64,000 nt of DNA, from positions 34,773-98,772 of the forward strand of contig JANQOZ010000125.1 in NCBI GenBank assembly GCA_028285525.1, read 5' to 3'. Within the stretch, counting starts at the first letter, position 1. Every line of letters starts with the position of its first letter. Positions 33,748 to 44,940 of the stretch are shown piece by piece. The position numbers and the translations under genes were made by a program. Below the pieces are notes generated by a model, which was not told the origin of the DNA, ran no database searches, and worked only from the letters and a program-made list of their open reading frames with translations. Source of the stretch: Lysobacterales bacterium. Lineage in GTDB: Bacteria; Pseudomonadota; Gammaproteobacteria; Xanthomonadales; SZUA-38.

Positions 33748-36270
33748 ATGTTGAAGAAGAATAAGATCCTGAGCCTCTCGGCTCTCTTGGGGGTATGGTT
33801 TTGCGCTGGGGTTTTGGCGCAATCGTCCGCGGTGAACCTGACCAAGGCTGTATCGGACAGCAACGGCGCGGCCGTTGACGGCGCTTCGGCGGGCGACCTG
33901 CTCGGCTGGGCCGTGAGCGGCGATGGCGACTACAACGGCGACGGCATCAACGATCTGGCGATCGCGGCGCAGGGCTTCGACGTCGCCGGCTCCAACGGCA
34001 CGGCCAACAACGCGGGCGCCGTCTATGTGGTGTTCGGCAGCAGTCAGGGCTTCAACAACATCGATCTGGCGGGTCTGACCGAGGCGGGTGGCGGCGACGG
34101 TAGTCAGGGATTTGTTTTGTACGGCTCGCAGACCAACGAGAGCATCGGCAATGCTCTGGCGAACGCTGGAGACGTCAATGGCGATGGTATCGATGATCTG
34201 CTGGTCGGCTCGACGACGCTGCCCAACGTCCTTAACGGCGGCGGCGCCTACCTTGTGTTTGGCAGAAGCGCCTCAGACCCCATGCCGGCTGAGTATTTCC
34301 TTGCGGACCTTCGCACGTCTGACAACGTCAATAGCGGTTTTGGGGTGGTGCTTGAGGGAAGCCAGGCTGGCGGTCGGGCTGGCGCGGCTCTCATCGGCAG
34401 CATTGACGTCAACGTCGACGGTTTGCCGGACATGGTGATTGGTTGCCTGTACTTTGGCGCTGGTCGGACACCCCGACCGGGGATCATCAACGTGCTCTAT
34501 GGTCGCTCCGCCGACCAACCGTGGCCGGCGGTGCTGAGGCTCATCGATTTGCGGGACAACCTCGGCATTGGTGATGAAGGCTTTCAAATTATCGGCGACG
34601 TGGCCGAAAGCGCGCTGGGCAGCCGCCTGGCCGCCACCGGCGATTTCACCGGGGATGGCTTTGACGATTTTGTGATGGGTTCACCCAGCGCCAGCGCTTC
34701 ACAAGGGATTGGCAATAGCGCTGGCTTTCTGATTCCGGGCAGAGTCTCGGGGCCGGGTGAAGGCTATGACACCGGGCTCAATTTGTCCCTCGGAGATGAG
34801 CGAGTGCTGGTCCACCGCCTGCTCGGCGATCTGGCCGAGGACCAGGCGGGTGAAGCGGTGGCCGGGGTTGGTGACGTCAACGGGGACGGCCGACCGGATC
34901 TGGCGGTGAGTGCGCCCCTGGCTGATCACAACGGCGAGGACAGCGGCAGCGTCTATGTATTCTTCGGCCGGTCGGCGAGCCGGCCGCTGCCGCAGAGCTA
35001 TTCGCTGGCCGGGCTGCTGCCGGAGAACGGCGGTGACGGCAGCGACGGGTTTGTACTGGTCGGGGCGTCGGGGCAGGAACTCGGTGACGCCATCGCCGGC
35101 GCCGGCGACTTTAACGGCGACGGCCTGGACGATTTCCTGGTCGGCGCCAAGGCGGACGGCCAGGGCGCCCAGGAGGCGGGCGCCGTCTACGTGGTGTACG
35201 GCCGCGCCGCCGGCTTTCCGGCCCGCGTGGAGATCGCGGGACTCAGCGCCAGCGGTCAGGGACAGAAGCTCCTGGGTGAAGCGGCGGACGACAGCGTCGG
35301 TGATCGGCTAGCCGTCGGGCGCGATCTCGACAGGGACGGCAATCCGGAGATCCTGGTTGGCGCACGTCAGGTGGACGTGGCGGGAGCCAACGACGGGCGC
35401 ATCTACGCCATCAACGGTGAGGGCGGCTCGCTGGCGGGCCTCGTCGGAGCGGACAGCCGCGCGTGGTACGACCCGCAGCGCGCCGGCGAAGGAATCATGG
35501 TGGAGGTCGGCACCCTGAACGGTGGTCCGACGCTGTTTGTGACCTGGTACACCCACGTCGCCGGAGAACAGCTGTGGCTCGCCGCCGGGCCGGTCAGCCT
35601 GGACCCGAACCAGTCGGAAATCACCATGGACCTGCTGAGCACGTCGGGCGGCAGCTTCGGCGTGGACTTCGACGCTGACGCGGTGTCGTTCGACGTCTGG
35701 GGCAGCGTGACGGTCAGCCGGGTTGCGTGCGATCAGCTGCTGTGGCGCTACGAAGGGCCGTCGGAGATCGGCGTTGGCCAGCGCCAGTTTCTGCCGCTGC
35801 TGAGCGATCTGCTGCAGCAGCCGGGCTGCACCGATAACTCGGATGCCAAAGGCGCAGCGGGGCCTGGCCTGGGCGCGGGCAGCGCCGGGGCCTGGTGGGA
35901 TCCGGCCCGCGCCGGGGAGGGGGTGGTGGTTGACCTGGAGACCCGGGGCGCCCAGCCCACGCTGTTTTTCAGCTGGTTCACCTACCACGACGGCGCGCAG
36001 CGCTGGCTGGTGGGCAGCGCACCGTTCGACCCGGTAAGCGGCACCGTCGAGACGCTGGCGCTGGTGGAGCCAGCCGGGGCCCAGTTTGGGTCAGCCTTCA
36101 ACCCGCAGGACGTGGTCAACAGGCCCTGGGGGCAGGCGACGTTGAGCTTCTCGGCCTGCGAGGGGCTGGCCGTACAGTACGAAGGCGCGTTCGAGGACGG
36201 ATCGAATCGGTCTGGAAACCTGTCCCTGGAGCGCTTCACGGGCCGACCTTTTGGCCTGAGCTGCCCCTGA
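33748..36270 (+). CDS. Secreted FG-GAP (integrin alpha-like) repeat protein with two C-terminal W-rich repeat domains
   Basis: Signal peptide; repeated GDGDYNGDGINDLAIAA / GDVNGDGIDDLLVGS / GDFNGDGLDDFLVGA; C-term AWYDPQRAGEGIMVEV... and AWWDPARAGEGVVVDL... Confidence 0.9.
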   Translation: MLKKNKILSLSALLGVWFCAGVLAQSSAVNLTKAVSDSNGAAVDGASAGDLLGWAVSGDGDYNGDGINDLAIAAQGFDVAGSNGTANNAGAVYVVFGSSQGFNNIDLAGLTEAGGGDGSQGFVLYGSQTNESIGNALANAGDVNGDGIDDLLVGSTTLPNVLNGGGAYLVFGRSASDPMPAEYFLADLRTSDNVNSGFGVVLEGSQAGGRAGAALIGSIDVNVDGLPDMVIGCLYFGAGRTPRPGIINVLYGRSADQPWPAVLRLIDLRDNLGIGDEGFQIIGDVAESALGSRLAATGDFTGDGFDDFVMGSPSASASQGIGNSAGFLIPGRVSGPGEGYDTGLNLSLGDERVLVHRLLGDLAEDQAGEAVAGVGDVNGDGRPDLAVSAPLADHNGEDSGSVYVFFGRSASRPLPQSYSLAGLLPENGGDGSDGFVLVGASGQELGDAIAGAGDFNGDGLDDFLVGAKADGQGAQEAGAVYVVYGRAAGFPARVEIAGLSASGQGQKLLGEAADDSVGDRLAVGRDLDRDGNPEILVGARQVDVAGANDGRIYAINGEGGSLAGLVGADSRAWYDPQRAGEGIMVEVGTLNGGPTLFVTWYTHVAGEQLWLAAGPVSLDPNQSEITMDLLSTSGGSFGVDFDADAVSFDVWGSVTVSRVACDQLLWRYEGPSEIGVGQRQFLPLLSDLLQQPGCTDNSDAKGAAGPGLGAGSAGAWWDPARAGEGVVVDLETRGAQPTLFFSWFTYHDGAQRWLVGSAPFDPVSGTVETLALVEPAGAQFGSAFNPQDVVNRPWGQATLSFSACEGLAVQYEGAFEDGSNRSGNLSLERFTGRPFGLSCP

Positions 36271-36371
36271 CCATCGGCTGCTAGGCGCCTTTTCAGGCGG
36301 CAGCCGCGGAGGCTTGCGCCTCCGCAACGCCACCGTTATCCTTGCGCGTCAATTTTCGGGGAGCAACGCCT

Positions 36372-37130
36372 ATGCGCCGCGTGATGGTCGCCGGCAACTG
36401 GAAAATGCACGGAAGCTTTGCGGGCAACCGCCAGCTGGTCGAGGAGATCAGCGCCGGCCTGTCGGCAGACGCGGCGGTCGACGTCGCGGTTTTTGTGCCT
36501 GCGCCTTACCTTGCCGCCACCGTCGAGCTCACCGCGAATTCCGCGATTGCGGTCGGCGCGCAGGACGTAAGCGTGCACGAGCAGGGCGCTTTCACGGGCG
36601 AGACCAGCGGCGCGATGATCACCGACTGCGGTGCCACCATGACGCTGGTCGGCCACTCGGAGCGGCGGACACTCCACGGCGAGAGCAGTGAAGCGGTTGC
36701 GCGCAAGGCTGAGGCGGCCCTGGGTTGTGGGCTGACGCCGGTCGTATGTATCGGCGAGACGCTGGAGCAGCGCGAGGCGGGTACCACCGAGGCGGTGGTG
36801 GCTGAGCAGATCGACGCTGTGATTGACCAGCTCGGGATCGCCGGTCTGGCCCGCTGTGTGCTGGCCTACGAGCCCGTCTGGGCGATCGGCACGGGCGTCA
36901 CCGCCAGTCCGCAGCAGGCACAGGACGTACATGCGTTTATCCGGTCCAAAATTGCCGCGGTGGATGCTACAATAGGCGGTCAACTTCGAATTCTTTACGG
37001 CGGCAGCGTGAAGGGCAGCAATGCCAGCGAGCTGTTTGCCATGGCGGACATCGATGGCGGCCTCATTGGCGGCGCATCGTTGTCGGCCGAAAATTTCCTG
37101 CCGATCTGCCGCGCCGGGGAACAAGCCTGA
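36372..37130 (+). CDS. tpiA: Triosephosphate isomerase
   Basis: MVAGNWKMHGSFAGNRQLV...GHSERR...AYEPVWAIGTG...ILYGGSVKGSNA. Confidence 0.97.
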   Translation: MRRVMVAGNWKMHGSFAGNRQLVEEISAGLSADAAVDVAVFVPAPYLAATVELTANSAIAVGAQDVSVHEQGAFTGETSGAMITDCGATMTLVGHSERRTLHGESSEAVARKAEAALGCGLTPVVCIGETLEQREAGTTEAVVAEQIDAVIDQLGIAGLARCVLAYEPVWAIGTGVTASPQQAQDVHAFIRSKIAAVDATIGGQLRILYGGSVKGSNASELFAMADIDGGLIGGASLSAENFLPICRAGEQA

Positions 37131-37171
37131 GGCGCGCAGGTCTGAGTGCAGGAATCTGAACGGATAGTTAC

Positions 37172-37645
37172 ATGGACGCCATATTCAGCATTATTCAGGT
37201 GTTAATCGCTATCGCGATGATCGCCATCATCCTGATCCAGCGGGGGCCTGGCGCCGCCGCGGGTTCGGGCTTCGGCGCCGGTGCCTCGGGCACGGTGTTT
37301 GGGGCTCGCGGTTCAGGGTCATTTCTCACCCGCACCACCGGCCTGCTGGCGATTGCGTTTTTTGCCGTCAGCATGACCATGGCGGTGCTCGCCAGCCGCG
37401 TGGCCAGCAATTCCGCGGGCCCGGATCTGGGCGTCATGGGTGAGATCGAGCAAAGCACGCCGGAGGTTCCTGCCCTCGACGTGCCGACGCTGGACGTGCC
37501 GGAGATCAGCACGCCGGCGCAGTCCGACGACGTGCCGGTAGTTCCGGCGCCGGAAGCCGCGGGCGACGAGGGCGCCAGCGGCGAGGCGGCTGAGGCCGCC
37601 CAGCCTGAGGGACAGGCAGCGGGGGAGGAAACCCCGGAGCCCTGA
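37172..37645 (+). CDS. secG: Preprotein translocase subunit SecG
   Basis: Follows tpiA; LIQRGPGAAAGSGFGAGASGTVFGARGSGSFLTRTTGLLAIAFF; acidic Pro-rich tail. Confidence 0.95.
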   Translation: MDAIFSIIQVLIAIAMIAIILIQRGPGAAAGSGFGAGASGTVFGARGSGSFLTRTTGLLAIAFFAVSMTMAVLASRVASNSAGPDLGVMGEIEQSTPEVPALDVPTLDVPEISTPAQSDDVPVVPAPEAAGDEGASGEAAEAAQPEGQAAGEETPEP

Positions 37646-37660
37646 GCCCGGAAGATCAAA

Positions 37661-37745
37661 GCCGAAGTGGTGGAATTGGTAGACACGCTGTCTTGAGGGG
37701 GCAGTGGCGCAAGCCGTGCCGGTTCGAGTCCGGCCTTCGGCACCA
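37661..37745 (+). tRNA. tRNA-Leu (anticodon GAG), CCA encoded
   Basis: GCCGAAGTGGTGGAATTGGTAGACACGCTGTCTTGAGGGGGCAGTGGCGCAAGCCGTGCCGGTTCGAGTCCGGCCTTCGGCACCA; long variable arm. Confidence 0.96.
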
Positions 37746-37791
37746 TTTGAAAAGTCGAACATTTAACGACGAAATTGCGAGCGTAAAGATG

Positions 37792-37819
37792 TTGGTTCGC
37801 AGGGTCGATACGGTAAAAT
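37792..37819 (+). promoter_or_regulatory. Candidate sigma70 promoter immediately before nuoA
   Basis: TTGGTT-16 bp-TAAAAT ending 6 nt before the nuoA ATG. Confidence 0.5.
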
Positions 37820-37825
37820 TAGCCC

Positions 37826-38182
37826 ATGCTTGCTAATTACCTGCCCATACTGCTGTTTCTGATCGTGGCCCTCGCATTTGGCGGTGTTCTGGTCCTTGCG
37901 GGCGGCATTATCGGCCCGAATCGTCCCTCTGCGGAAAAGCTCGCTCCCTACGAGTGCGGTTTCGAGGCCTTCGAAGACGCGCGGATGAAGTTCGACGTCC
38001 GCTATTACCTCGTCGCCATCCTGTTCATCATCTTTGATCTGGAGATCGCCTTCCTCTTTCCCTGGGCGGTGGTCCTCGATCGAATCGGATTATTCGGCCT
38101 GATTTCCATGACGCTGTTTCTGTTGATCCTGGTGATCGGCTTTGTCTACGAATGGAAAAAGGGCGCGCTGGACTGGGAATGA
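37826..38182 (+). CDS. nuoA: NADH-quinone oxidoreductase subunit A
   Basis: [43 protein letters not shown]. Confidence 0.97.
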   Translation: MLANYLPILLFLIVALAFGGVLVLAGGIIGPNRPSAEKLAPYECGFEAFEDARMKFDVRYYLVAILFIIFDLEIAFLFPWAVVLDRIGLFGLISMTLFLLILVIGFVYEWKKGALDWE

Positions 38183-38228
38183 TGGCTGACGCTGCCCCCC
38201 TGCTGCTGTCACACAGGATCGTTTGCTG

Positions 38229-38789
38229 ATGAAAATGTTGATGTCCTCGCGCAACGCCACCGACCCGGGCAACGAGTACGGGCTCGGTATCGTTGACGAC
38301 ATTCTGCGCCCCGAAGACGACAACCCGGTCATGGATCGCGGTTTTGCCGTGACCTCGGTCGACGCGCTGATGAACTGGGCGCGCACCGGCTCGATGTGGC
38401 CGGTCACCTTTGGCCTGGCCTGCTGCGCGGTGGAGATGATGCACGCCGGCGCCTCGCGCTACGACCTCGACCGCTTTGGCGTGATTTTCCGACCCAGCCC
38501 GCGCCAGTCGGATGTGATGATCGTTGCGGGCACGCTGGTGAACAAAATGGCCCCGGCGCTGCGCAAGGTTTATGACCAGATGGCCGACCCCAAGTGGGTG
38601 ATCTCCATGGGGTCGTGCGCCAACGGCGGGGGCTACTACCACTACTCTTATTCGGTGGTGCGCGGCTGCGACCGCATCGTCCCGGTCGACATCTACGTAC
38701 CCGGCTGTCCGCCGACGCCGGAGGCGCTGATGTACGGCATCCTGCAGCTCCAGTCCAAGGTGCGGAAAACCAGCACCATCGCCCGCTGA
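38229..38789 (+). CDS. nuoB: NADH-quinone oxidoreductase subunit B
   Basis: [47 protein letters not shown]...[12 protein letters not shown]. Confidence 0.97.
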   Translation: MKMLMSSRNATDPGNEYGLGIVDDILRPEDDNPVMDRGFAVTSVDALMNWARTGSMWPVTFGLACCAVEMMHAGASRYDLDRFGVIFRPSPRQSDVMIVAGTLVNKMAPALRKVYDQMADPKWVISMGSCANGGGYYHYSYSVVRGCDRIVPVDIYVPGCPPTPEALMYGILQLQSKVRKTSTIAR

Positions 38790-38809
38790 AACCTACGGCC
38801 AGAGTCTAG

Positions 38810-39523
38810 ATGCTAGAAAAATCTGCAATGCTGCCCGATCGCCTGCGCGACACGCTCGGCGACCTGGCGTTGGACATTTTTGAGGCGCCGACCGGCGTCA
38901 CCGCTGAGGTGGCTGCCTCGAGCTGGGTCGAATGCTGCCGCCTGGCCCGCGACGAGCTGGGCTTTGAGCAGCTGGTCGACCTCTGCGGGGTCGACTACCT
39001 GAGCTACGGGGAAGACGAGTGGGACACCGACGACGCCACGTCGGAAACGTTCTCCCGCGGCATCGAAGGCGACGGCGGCCCGGGCCGCTTCGACTGGGCC
39101 GGTCGTCCGACCAACGTCAGCGGCCAGCGTTTTGCGGTGGTGGCTCACCTGCTGTCCATCAGCAACAACGAGCGGCTTCGGCTGCGATGCAAGGTGCCTG
39201 ATGACGAGGTCCCCGCGGTCGCTTCGCTGGTGGACACCTGGCCGTCCGCCAACTGGTTTGAGCGCGAGGCGTTCGACATGTTCGGCATCATCTTCGAGGG
39301 TCATCCGGATCTGCGGCGCCTGCTCACCGACTACGGCTTTATCGGACACCCGTTCCGCAAAGATTTTCCGCTCATCGGCAACGTTGAGGTGCGCTACGAC
39401 CCGGAAAAGGGTCGGGTGATCTATCAGCCGGTAAGCATCGAGCCGCGCGTGCTGGTGCCGAAGGTAATCCGCTCGGATTCGCGCTACGGCCAGCAGAGCG
39501 CCAAAGGGGGCTCCCGTGGCTGA
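38810..39523 (+). CDS. nuoC: NADH-quinone oxidoreductase subunit C
   Basis: [45 protein letters not shown]. Confidence 0.97.
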   Translation: MLEKSAMLPDRLRDTLGDLALDIFEAPTGVTAEVAASSWVECCRLARDELGFEQLVDLCGVDYLSYGEDEWDTDDATSETFSRGIEGDGGPGRFDWAGRPTNVSGQRFAVVAHLLSISNNERLRLRCKVPDDEVPAVASLVDTWPSANWFEREAFDMFGIIFEGHPDLRRLLTDYGFIGHPFRKDFPLIGNVEVRYDPEKGRVIYQPVSIEPRVLVPKVIRSDSRYGQQSAKGGSRG

Positions 39524-40769
39524 GATTCGCAACTACACGATGAACTTCGGCCCGCAGCACCCGTCAGCGCACGGCGTGCTCCGGCTGATCCTGGAGATGG
39601 ACGGCGAGGTGGTCCAGCGGGCCGACCCGCACATCGGGCTGCTGCACCGCGGCACCGAGAAGCTTGCCGAGAGCAAACCGTATAACCAGTCCATCGGCTA
39701 CATGGATCGGCTCGACTACGTCTCGATGATGTGCAACGAGCATGCATACGTGCGTGCTATCGAGAGCCTGCTGGGGGTTGAGGCGCCGCGGCGGGCGCAA
39801 TACATCCGCACGCTGTTCGATGAGGTGACCCGGATCCTCAATCATCTGATGTGGATCGGCACCCACGGCCTGGACCTCGGCGCGATGGCGTTGTTCCTCT
39901 ATGCCTTCCGCGAGCGTGAACAGCTGCTCGACTGCTACGAGGCCGTGTCCGGCGCCCGGATGCACGCCACGTACTACCGGCCCGGCGGCGTTTACCGCGA
40001 TCTGCCGGAGCAGATGCCGCAGTACACCGAAACGCCCTGGACCAAGGGCGACGATCTCAAGCGCGTCAACGAGTGGCGCGAGGGCAGCATGCTCGACTAC
40101 TTCGACGCCTTCTCGCAGGACTTCTACGACCGGGTCGACGAGTACGAAACGCTGCTGACCGACAATCGTATCTGGAAGCAGCGCACGGTGAACATCGCTG
40201 AGGTCAGCGCTGAGCGGGCCATCGAGCTCGGCTTCTCCGGTCCGATGCTGCGGGGCTCGGGCGTTGCCTGGGATCTGCGCAAGAAGCAGCCTTACGCCGC
40301 GTACGACGAGGTGGAGTTCGATATCCCCGTCGGCACCAACGGCGACTGCTACGACCGGTATCTGGTGCGGATGGAGGAGATGCGGCAGTCCAACCGGATC
40401 ATTCAGCAGTGTGTTAAGTGGCTGCGCGAAAATCCCGGTCCCGTGATGATAGACAATCAGAAGATCATTGCGCCCACCCGGGAAGAGATGAAAGACGACA
40501 TGGAGTCGCTGATTCATCACTTTAAGCTGTTCACCGAAGGCTACTGCGTGCCCGAGGGGGAGAGCTACGCGGCGGTAGAAGCGCCCAAGGGTGAATTCGC
40601 GGCCTACATCATTTCCGACGGGTCGAACAAACCTTTCCGTCTGCACCTGCGGGCGCCGGGGTTTGTGCACCTGGCGGCGATGGACGAGATGGTGCGCGGC
40701 CACATGTTGTCCGACGTGGTGGCCGTCATCGGGACCCAGGATATTGTTTTCGGAGAAATCGACCGATGA
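39516..40769 (+). CDS. nuoD: NADH-quinone oxidoreductase subunit D
   Basis: [27 protein letters not shown]...[15 protein letters not shown]. Confidence 0.98.
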   Translation: MAEIRNYTMNFGPQHPSAHGVLRLILEMDGEVVQRADPHIGLLHRGTEKLAESKPYNQSIGYMDRLDYVSMMCNEHAYVRAIESLLGVEAPRRAQYIRTLFDEVTRILNHLMWIGTHGLDLGAMALFLYAFREREQLLDCYEAVSGARMHATYYRPGGVYRDLPEQMPQYTETPWTKGDDLKRVNEWREGSMLDYFDAFSQDFYDRVDEYETLLTDNRIWKQRTVNIAEVSAERAIELGFSGPMLRGSGVAWDLRKKQPYAAYDEVEFDIPVGTNGDCYDRYLVRMEEMRQSNRIIQQCVKWLRENPGPVMIDNQKIIAPTREEMKDDMESLIHHFKLFTEGYCVPEGESYAAVEAPKGEFAAYIISDGSNKPFRLHLRAPGFVHLAAMDEMVRGHMLSDVVAVIGTQDIVFGEIDR

Positions 40770-41248
40770 CGACGCTGACTGCAGATACTCAGAGCAAAAT
40801 CGATCACTGGGTCGCAAAATTCCCGCCTGACCGGAAGCGTTCGGCGGTGATCCAGGCGCTGACGGCGGCGCAGGACCAGAACGGCGGCTGGCTCAGCAAA
40901 GAGCTGATCACGGACGTGGCGGCCTATCTGGATATTCCTGCCGCGTGGGCCTACGAAGTGGCGTCTTTCTACTCGCTGTTTCACCTGGAGCCCTGCGGAC
41001 GCAACAAGGTGGCGCTGTGCACCAACATCTCCTGCTGGCTGCGGGGCGCTAACGATCTCGCCAGCTACATGGAGAAAAAGCTGGGCATCGAGATGGGTGA
41101 GACAACCGAAGACGGGCGGATCACGCTGGTGCAGGAAGAGGAGTGCCTGGCGGGCTGCGTCGGTGCACCCATGATGATCGTGAACGGTCATTATCACGAG
41201 AATCTCGACGAAAAGAAGGTCGACGAAATACTGGACGGTCTGTCCTGA
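40766..41248 (+). CDS. nuoE: NADH-quinone oxidoreductase subunit E
   Basis: thioredoxin-like 2Fe-2[29 protein letters not shown]...[13 protein letters not shown]. Confidence 0.97.
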   Translation: MTTLTADTQSKIDHWVAKFPPDRKRSAVIQALTAAQDQNGGWLSKELITDVAAYLDIPAAWAYEVASFYSLFHLEPCGRNKVALCTNISCWLRGANDLASYMEKKLGIEMGETTEDGRITLVQEEECLAGCVGAPMMIVNGHYHENLDEKKVDEILDGLS

Positions 41249-41275
41249 TGGCGGGCCGCACTGCTGGAGCTATAC

Positions 41276-42577
41276 ATGTCTGAATCGGGTCTGGTTTCAC
41301 TGACAACGGTCGACCGGGAAGAGCCCTGGTCGCTGGAAACCTATCGTTCGCTGGGCGGCTACGAGGCGCTGGAAAAAATTCTGGCTGACAAGACACCCCA
41401 GGAAGAGATCATCGAAACCATCAAGGCGTCCGCGCTGCGCGGTCGCGGCGGCGCCGGCTTTCCCACGGGTCTGAAGTGGTCGTTTATGCCCCGCAACGCG
41501 CCCGGCCAGAAATACGTGCTCTGCAACTCGGACGAGTCCGAGCCGGGCACCTGCCACGACCGCGATATTCTCCGCTTCAATCCGCACTCGGTGGTGGAGG
41601 GCATGATCATCGGCGGCTACGCCATGGGCTGCACCGTTGGCTACAACTACCTGCGAGGTGAGTTCCACCACGAGCCATTTGAGCGTTTTGACGCTGCCGT
41701 GGCGGAGGCTTACGAGGCGGGCTATCTCGGCAAGAACATCAAGGGCAGCGGCATCGATTTTGATCTTTACGCCGCGCTCGGCGCCGGCGCCTACATCTGC
41801 GGTGAAGAAACCGCGCTGATGGAGTCGCTCGAGGGCAAGAAAGGCCAGCCGCGCTTCAAGCCGCCGTTCCCCGCGAACTTCGGTCTATACGGCAAGCCGA
41901 GCACCATCAACAACACCGAAACCTTTGCGTCCGTGCCCGCCATCATGCGCAACGGCGCCGACTGGTTTCTCAACATCGGTATTCCCAACAACGGCGGGCC
42001 CAAGTGCTTTTCGGTGTCCGGTCACGTCAATCGACCCGGCAACTACGAGATTCCGCTCGGCACGCCCTTTAAGGACATGCTGGAAACGGCGGGCGGCATG
42101 CTGAACGGCAGCGAGCTGAAGGCGGTGATTCCGGGCGGTTCGTCGATGCCGGTGCTGCCGGCGGAGACCATGATGGAGATCACCATGGACTTTGACAGCC
42201 TGCAGAAAGCGGGGTCCGGCCTGGGTTCCGGCGCGGTCATCGTGATGAACGATGCCACCTGCATGGTCAAAGCCTGTCAGCGCATCTCGCGGTTCTACTA
42301 CAAAGAGTCCTGCGGCCAGTGCACCCCGTGCCGCGAAGGCACCGGCTGGATGTACCGGGTGTTAAGCCGCATCGTCGACGGCAAAGGCCGCAGCGAGGAT
42401 GTCGAGCTGCTGAAGTCCGCCGCCGGCCAGATTGAGGGCCACACGATCTGCGCGTTTGGCGAAGCCGCCGCCTGGCCCGTGCAGGGCTTCCTGCGCCACT
42501 TCTGGCATGAGTTTGAGTACTACGTGGAGCACGGCCGCTCGATGGTCGACGGCGGCGCTACCGGAGTGGCGGCATGA
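41276..42577 (+). CDS. nuoF: NADH-quinone oxidoreductase subunit F
   Basis: [19 protein letters not shown]...[16 protein letters not shown]...[15 protein letters not shown]. Confidence 0.98.
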   Translation: MSESGLVSLTTVDREEPWSLETYRSLGGYEALEKILADKTPQEEIIETIKASALRGRGGAGFPTGLKWSFMPRNAPGQKYVLCNSDESEPGTCHDRDILRFNPHSVVEGMIIGGYAMGCTVGYNYLRGEFHHEPFERFDAAVAEAYEAGYLGKNIKGSGIDFDLYAALGAGAYICGEETALMESLEGKKGQPRFKPPFPANFGLYGKPSTINNTETFASVPAIMRNGADWFLNIGIPNNGGPKCFSVSGHVNRPGNYEIPLGTPFKDMLETAGGMLNGSELKAVIPGGSSMPVLPAETMMEITMDFDSLQKAGSGLGSGAVIVMNDATCMVKACQRISRFYYKESCGQCTPCREGTGWMYRVLSRIVDGKGRSEDVELLKSAAGQIEGHTICAFGEAAAWPVQGFLRHFWHEFEYYVEHGRSMVDGGATGVAA

Positions 42578-44940
42578 GCGAGACCCCTGTAACCACTGAC
42601 ACCGTCACGATCGAGATCGACGGCGTCGAAATGGAGGCGCCGAAGGGCTCGATGATCATCGAGGCCGCCGACAAGGCCGGGATCACCATTCCGCGCTTCT
42701 GCTACCACGAGAAGCTGTCGATTGCGGCGAACTGCCGCATGTGCCTGGTGGACGTGGAGAAGGCGCCCAAGCCGCTGCCTGCCTGCGCCACGCCGGTGAT
42801 GGACGGGATGAAGGTGTACACCCAGTCCAAGCGCGCGCAGTCGGCCCAGCAGAACGTGATGGAGTTTCTGCTGATCAACCATCCACTCGACTGCCCGATC
42901 TGTGATCAGGGCGGTGAGTGTGAACTGCAGGATGTGTCGATGGGCTTCGGGCGCTCGGCGTCGCGCTTTACCGAGCGCAAGCGGGTCGTCAAAGACGAGA
43001 ACCTCGGTTCGCTGATCAGCACCGAGATGACGCGCTGCATCCACTGCACGCGCTGCGTTCGTTTCCTGGACGAAATCTCGGGGACGAACGAGCTGGGCGG
43101 CATCGGCCGCGGCGACCGCACGTTCATAAGCACCTTTATCGAACGTTCCATCGACTCGGAGCTGTCGGGCAACATCATCGACCTGTGTCCGGTCGGCGCC
43201 CTGACCAACAAACCGTTTCGCTTCACCGCCCGCTCCTGGGAGCTGCGCGCGAAGCCGGCCATCGCAAACTTCGACTGTGTCGGCTCAAACCTGCACTACC
43301 ACACGCGGCGCGGAAAAATTCTGCGCAGCGTGCCGCGCGACAACGAGGCGGTTAACGAAAGCTGGCTGTCCGACCGCGACCGCTGGGGCTTTCACGGCCT
43401 GGAGGGAGACGACCGCGTCACGGCGCCGCTGCTCCGCCGGGATGGCGAGTGGCACGAAGTAAGCTGGCGCGAGGCGCTCGACTTTGCCGCTGACAAGCTC
43501 AAGGCCTCTGGCAACAGCGGTTTTCTGCTGTCGCCCAACGCCAGCAACGAAGAGCTGTATCTGGCGCAGAAGCTGGCCCGTGGTCTTGGCAGCCACAACG
43601 TCGATCACCGGCTGCGCGAGCGCGATCTGTCCGACCAGGCGTCGCTCGGCACGGCGCCCGGACTTGGCCAAAGCCTGGCAGAGCTGGCCACCAACGACGC
43701 GGTGTTTCTCGTAGGCGCCAACGTGCGGCACGAGCAGCCGCTCATCGGGCATCGGGTTCGCCAGGCATGGCGGTCCGGCGCGAAGATTTACAGCCTCTCA
43801 TCGCGCGACTATGCGAACCACTTTGAGCTGAGCGAGACGCTGCTGGTGCCGCCGGCAGAGCTGGTCGCAACGCTGGCCGGAGTGGCCGCGGCGCTGAACG
43901 TCAAAGCAGACGGTGCGCTGGCAGAACTGGTGGGTGGAGCACAGACAAGCGATTCCGCCAAGCGTGTTGCTGAGGGCCTGAGGGCTGCGGAAAGCGCCAC
44001 CGTCCTGCTGGGACACGTGGCGTTGACCAGCGATCGGGCGGCCACGCTGCGCGCGCTGTGCCACGCGATCTGCGAGGCCGCCGGCGCAACATACGCTGAG
44101 CCGCCCCTGGGCGCCAACGGTATCGGGGCCTGGCAGCTTGGCGCTGTGCCGCACCGCCTCGCCGGCGGTGCTGACGCACCCGCGGGCGGCATGAACGCCC
44201 GCGAGATGCTGGCGTCGGAACTCGACCTGGCGCTGGTGTACGACCTGGAGCCGATGCTGGATACGGCTGAAGGCACGCAGGCCACCGAGCGGCTCACCCG
44301 AATTCCGACGGTGATTCACATCGGCCCGTTCCTGACGCCTGAAGTTCAGCAGTACGCGGACGTGATCCTGCCGCTGGCACCGCTGCCGGAGTGTGAGGGC
44401 AGCCTGACCAATCTCGCCGGGCTCGTGCAGGGCAGCGCGGCGGCGCAGAAGCCGCCGGGCGAAGCGCGCCCTGGCTGGAAAATCCTGAAGGCGCTGGCGG
44501 ATACCGCTGAGGTTGCCGGCTTTGACTACGTCGACTTTGTCACCGTCCACGAGGCGGTCCTGGGTGAGCTGAAAAACCTCGAAGCCCGGGACTACCAGCA
44601 GCCGGTTGAGCTGGGGTCAGCGTCGGCGGGTGAGGGGCTCAGCGTCCTGCTGGAAACGCCGATCTACGCCGGCAGCAGCGTGGTGCGCCGAAGTCAGCCG
44701 CTGCAGGAGACGGCTCACGGTGAACACGGTTACATAAGCGTGCACTCGGAAACGATGGCCGCAGCTGGACTGGCAGTAGGGGAGATCGCCGTCAACGCTG
44801 GCGAGGACCCCATCCACGTGCTGCTCAGAGCGGACGACGCGCTGGCGCCCGGCACCGTGAGGGTGACCGCCGGCACCGCCGCAGCAAGCGGGCTGGTTGC
44901 AGAGACCTTCCTTAAACTGGTGGCTGAAGCTGATGAATGA
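42574..44940 (+). CDS. nuoG: NADH-quinone oxidoreductase subunit G
   Basis: [37 protein letters not shown]...[14 protein letters not shown]...[12 protein letters not shown]. Confidence 0.97.
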   Translation: MSETPVTTDTVTIEIDGVEMEAPKGSMIIEAADKAGITIPRFCYHEKLSIAANCRMCLVDVEKAPKPLPACATPVMDGMKVYTQSKRAQSAQQNVMEFLLINHPLDCPICDQGGECELQDVSMGFGRSASRFTERKRVVKDENLGSLISTEMTRCIHCTRCVRFLDEISGTNELGGIGRGDRTFISTFIERSIDSELSGNIIDLCPVGALTNKPFRFTARSWELRAKPAIANFDCVGSNLHYHTRRGKILRSVPRDNEAVNESWLSDRDRWGFHGLEGDDRVTAPLLRRDGEWHEVSWREALDFAADKLKASGNSGFLLSPNASNEELYLAQKLARGLGSHNVDHRLRERDLSDQASLGTAPGLGQSLAELATNDAVFLVGANVRHEQPLIGHRVRQAWRSGAKIYSLSSRDYANHFELSETLLVPPAELVATLAGVAAALNVKADGALAELVGGAQTSDSAKRVAEGLRAAESATVLLGHVALTSDRAATLRALCHAICEAAGATYAEPPLGANGIGAWQLGAVPHRLAGGADAPAGGMNAREMLASELDLALVYDLEPMLDTAEGTQATERLTRIPTVIHIGPFLTPEVQQYADVILPLAPLPECEGSLTNLAGLVQGSAAAQKPPGEARPGWKILKALADTAEVAGFDYVDFVTVHEAVLGELKNLEARDYQQPVELGSASAGEGLSVLLETPIYAGSSVVRRSQPLQETAHGEHGYISVHSETMAAAGLAVGEIAVNAGEDPIHVLLRADDALAPGTVRVTAGTAAASGLVAETFLKLVAEADE

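Noticed and set aside
36306-36325. GCGGAGGC-TTGC-GCCTCCGC hairpin before tpiA
   Set aside because: Perfect stem but no T-tract; could be a factor-independent stop or chance in GC-rich DNA. Insufficient to call as a terminator.
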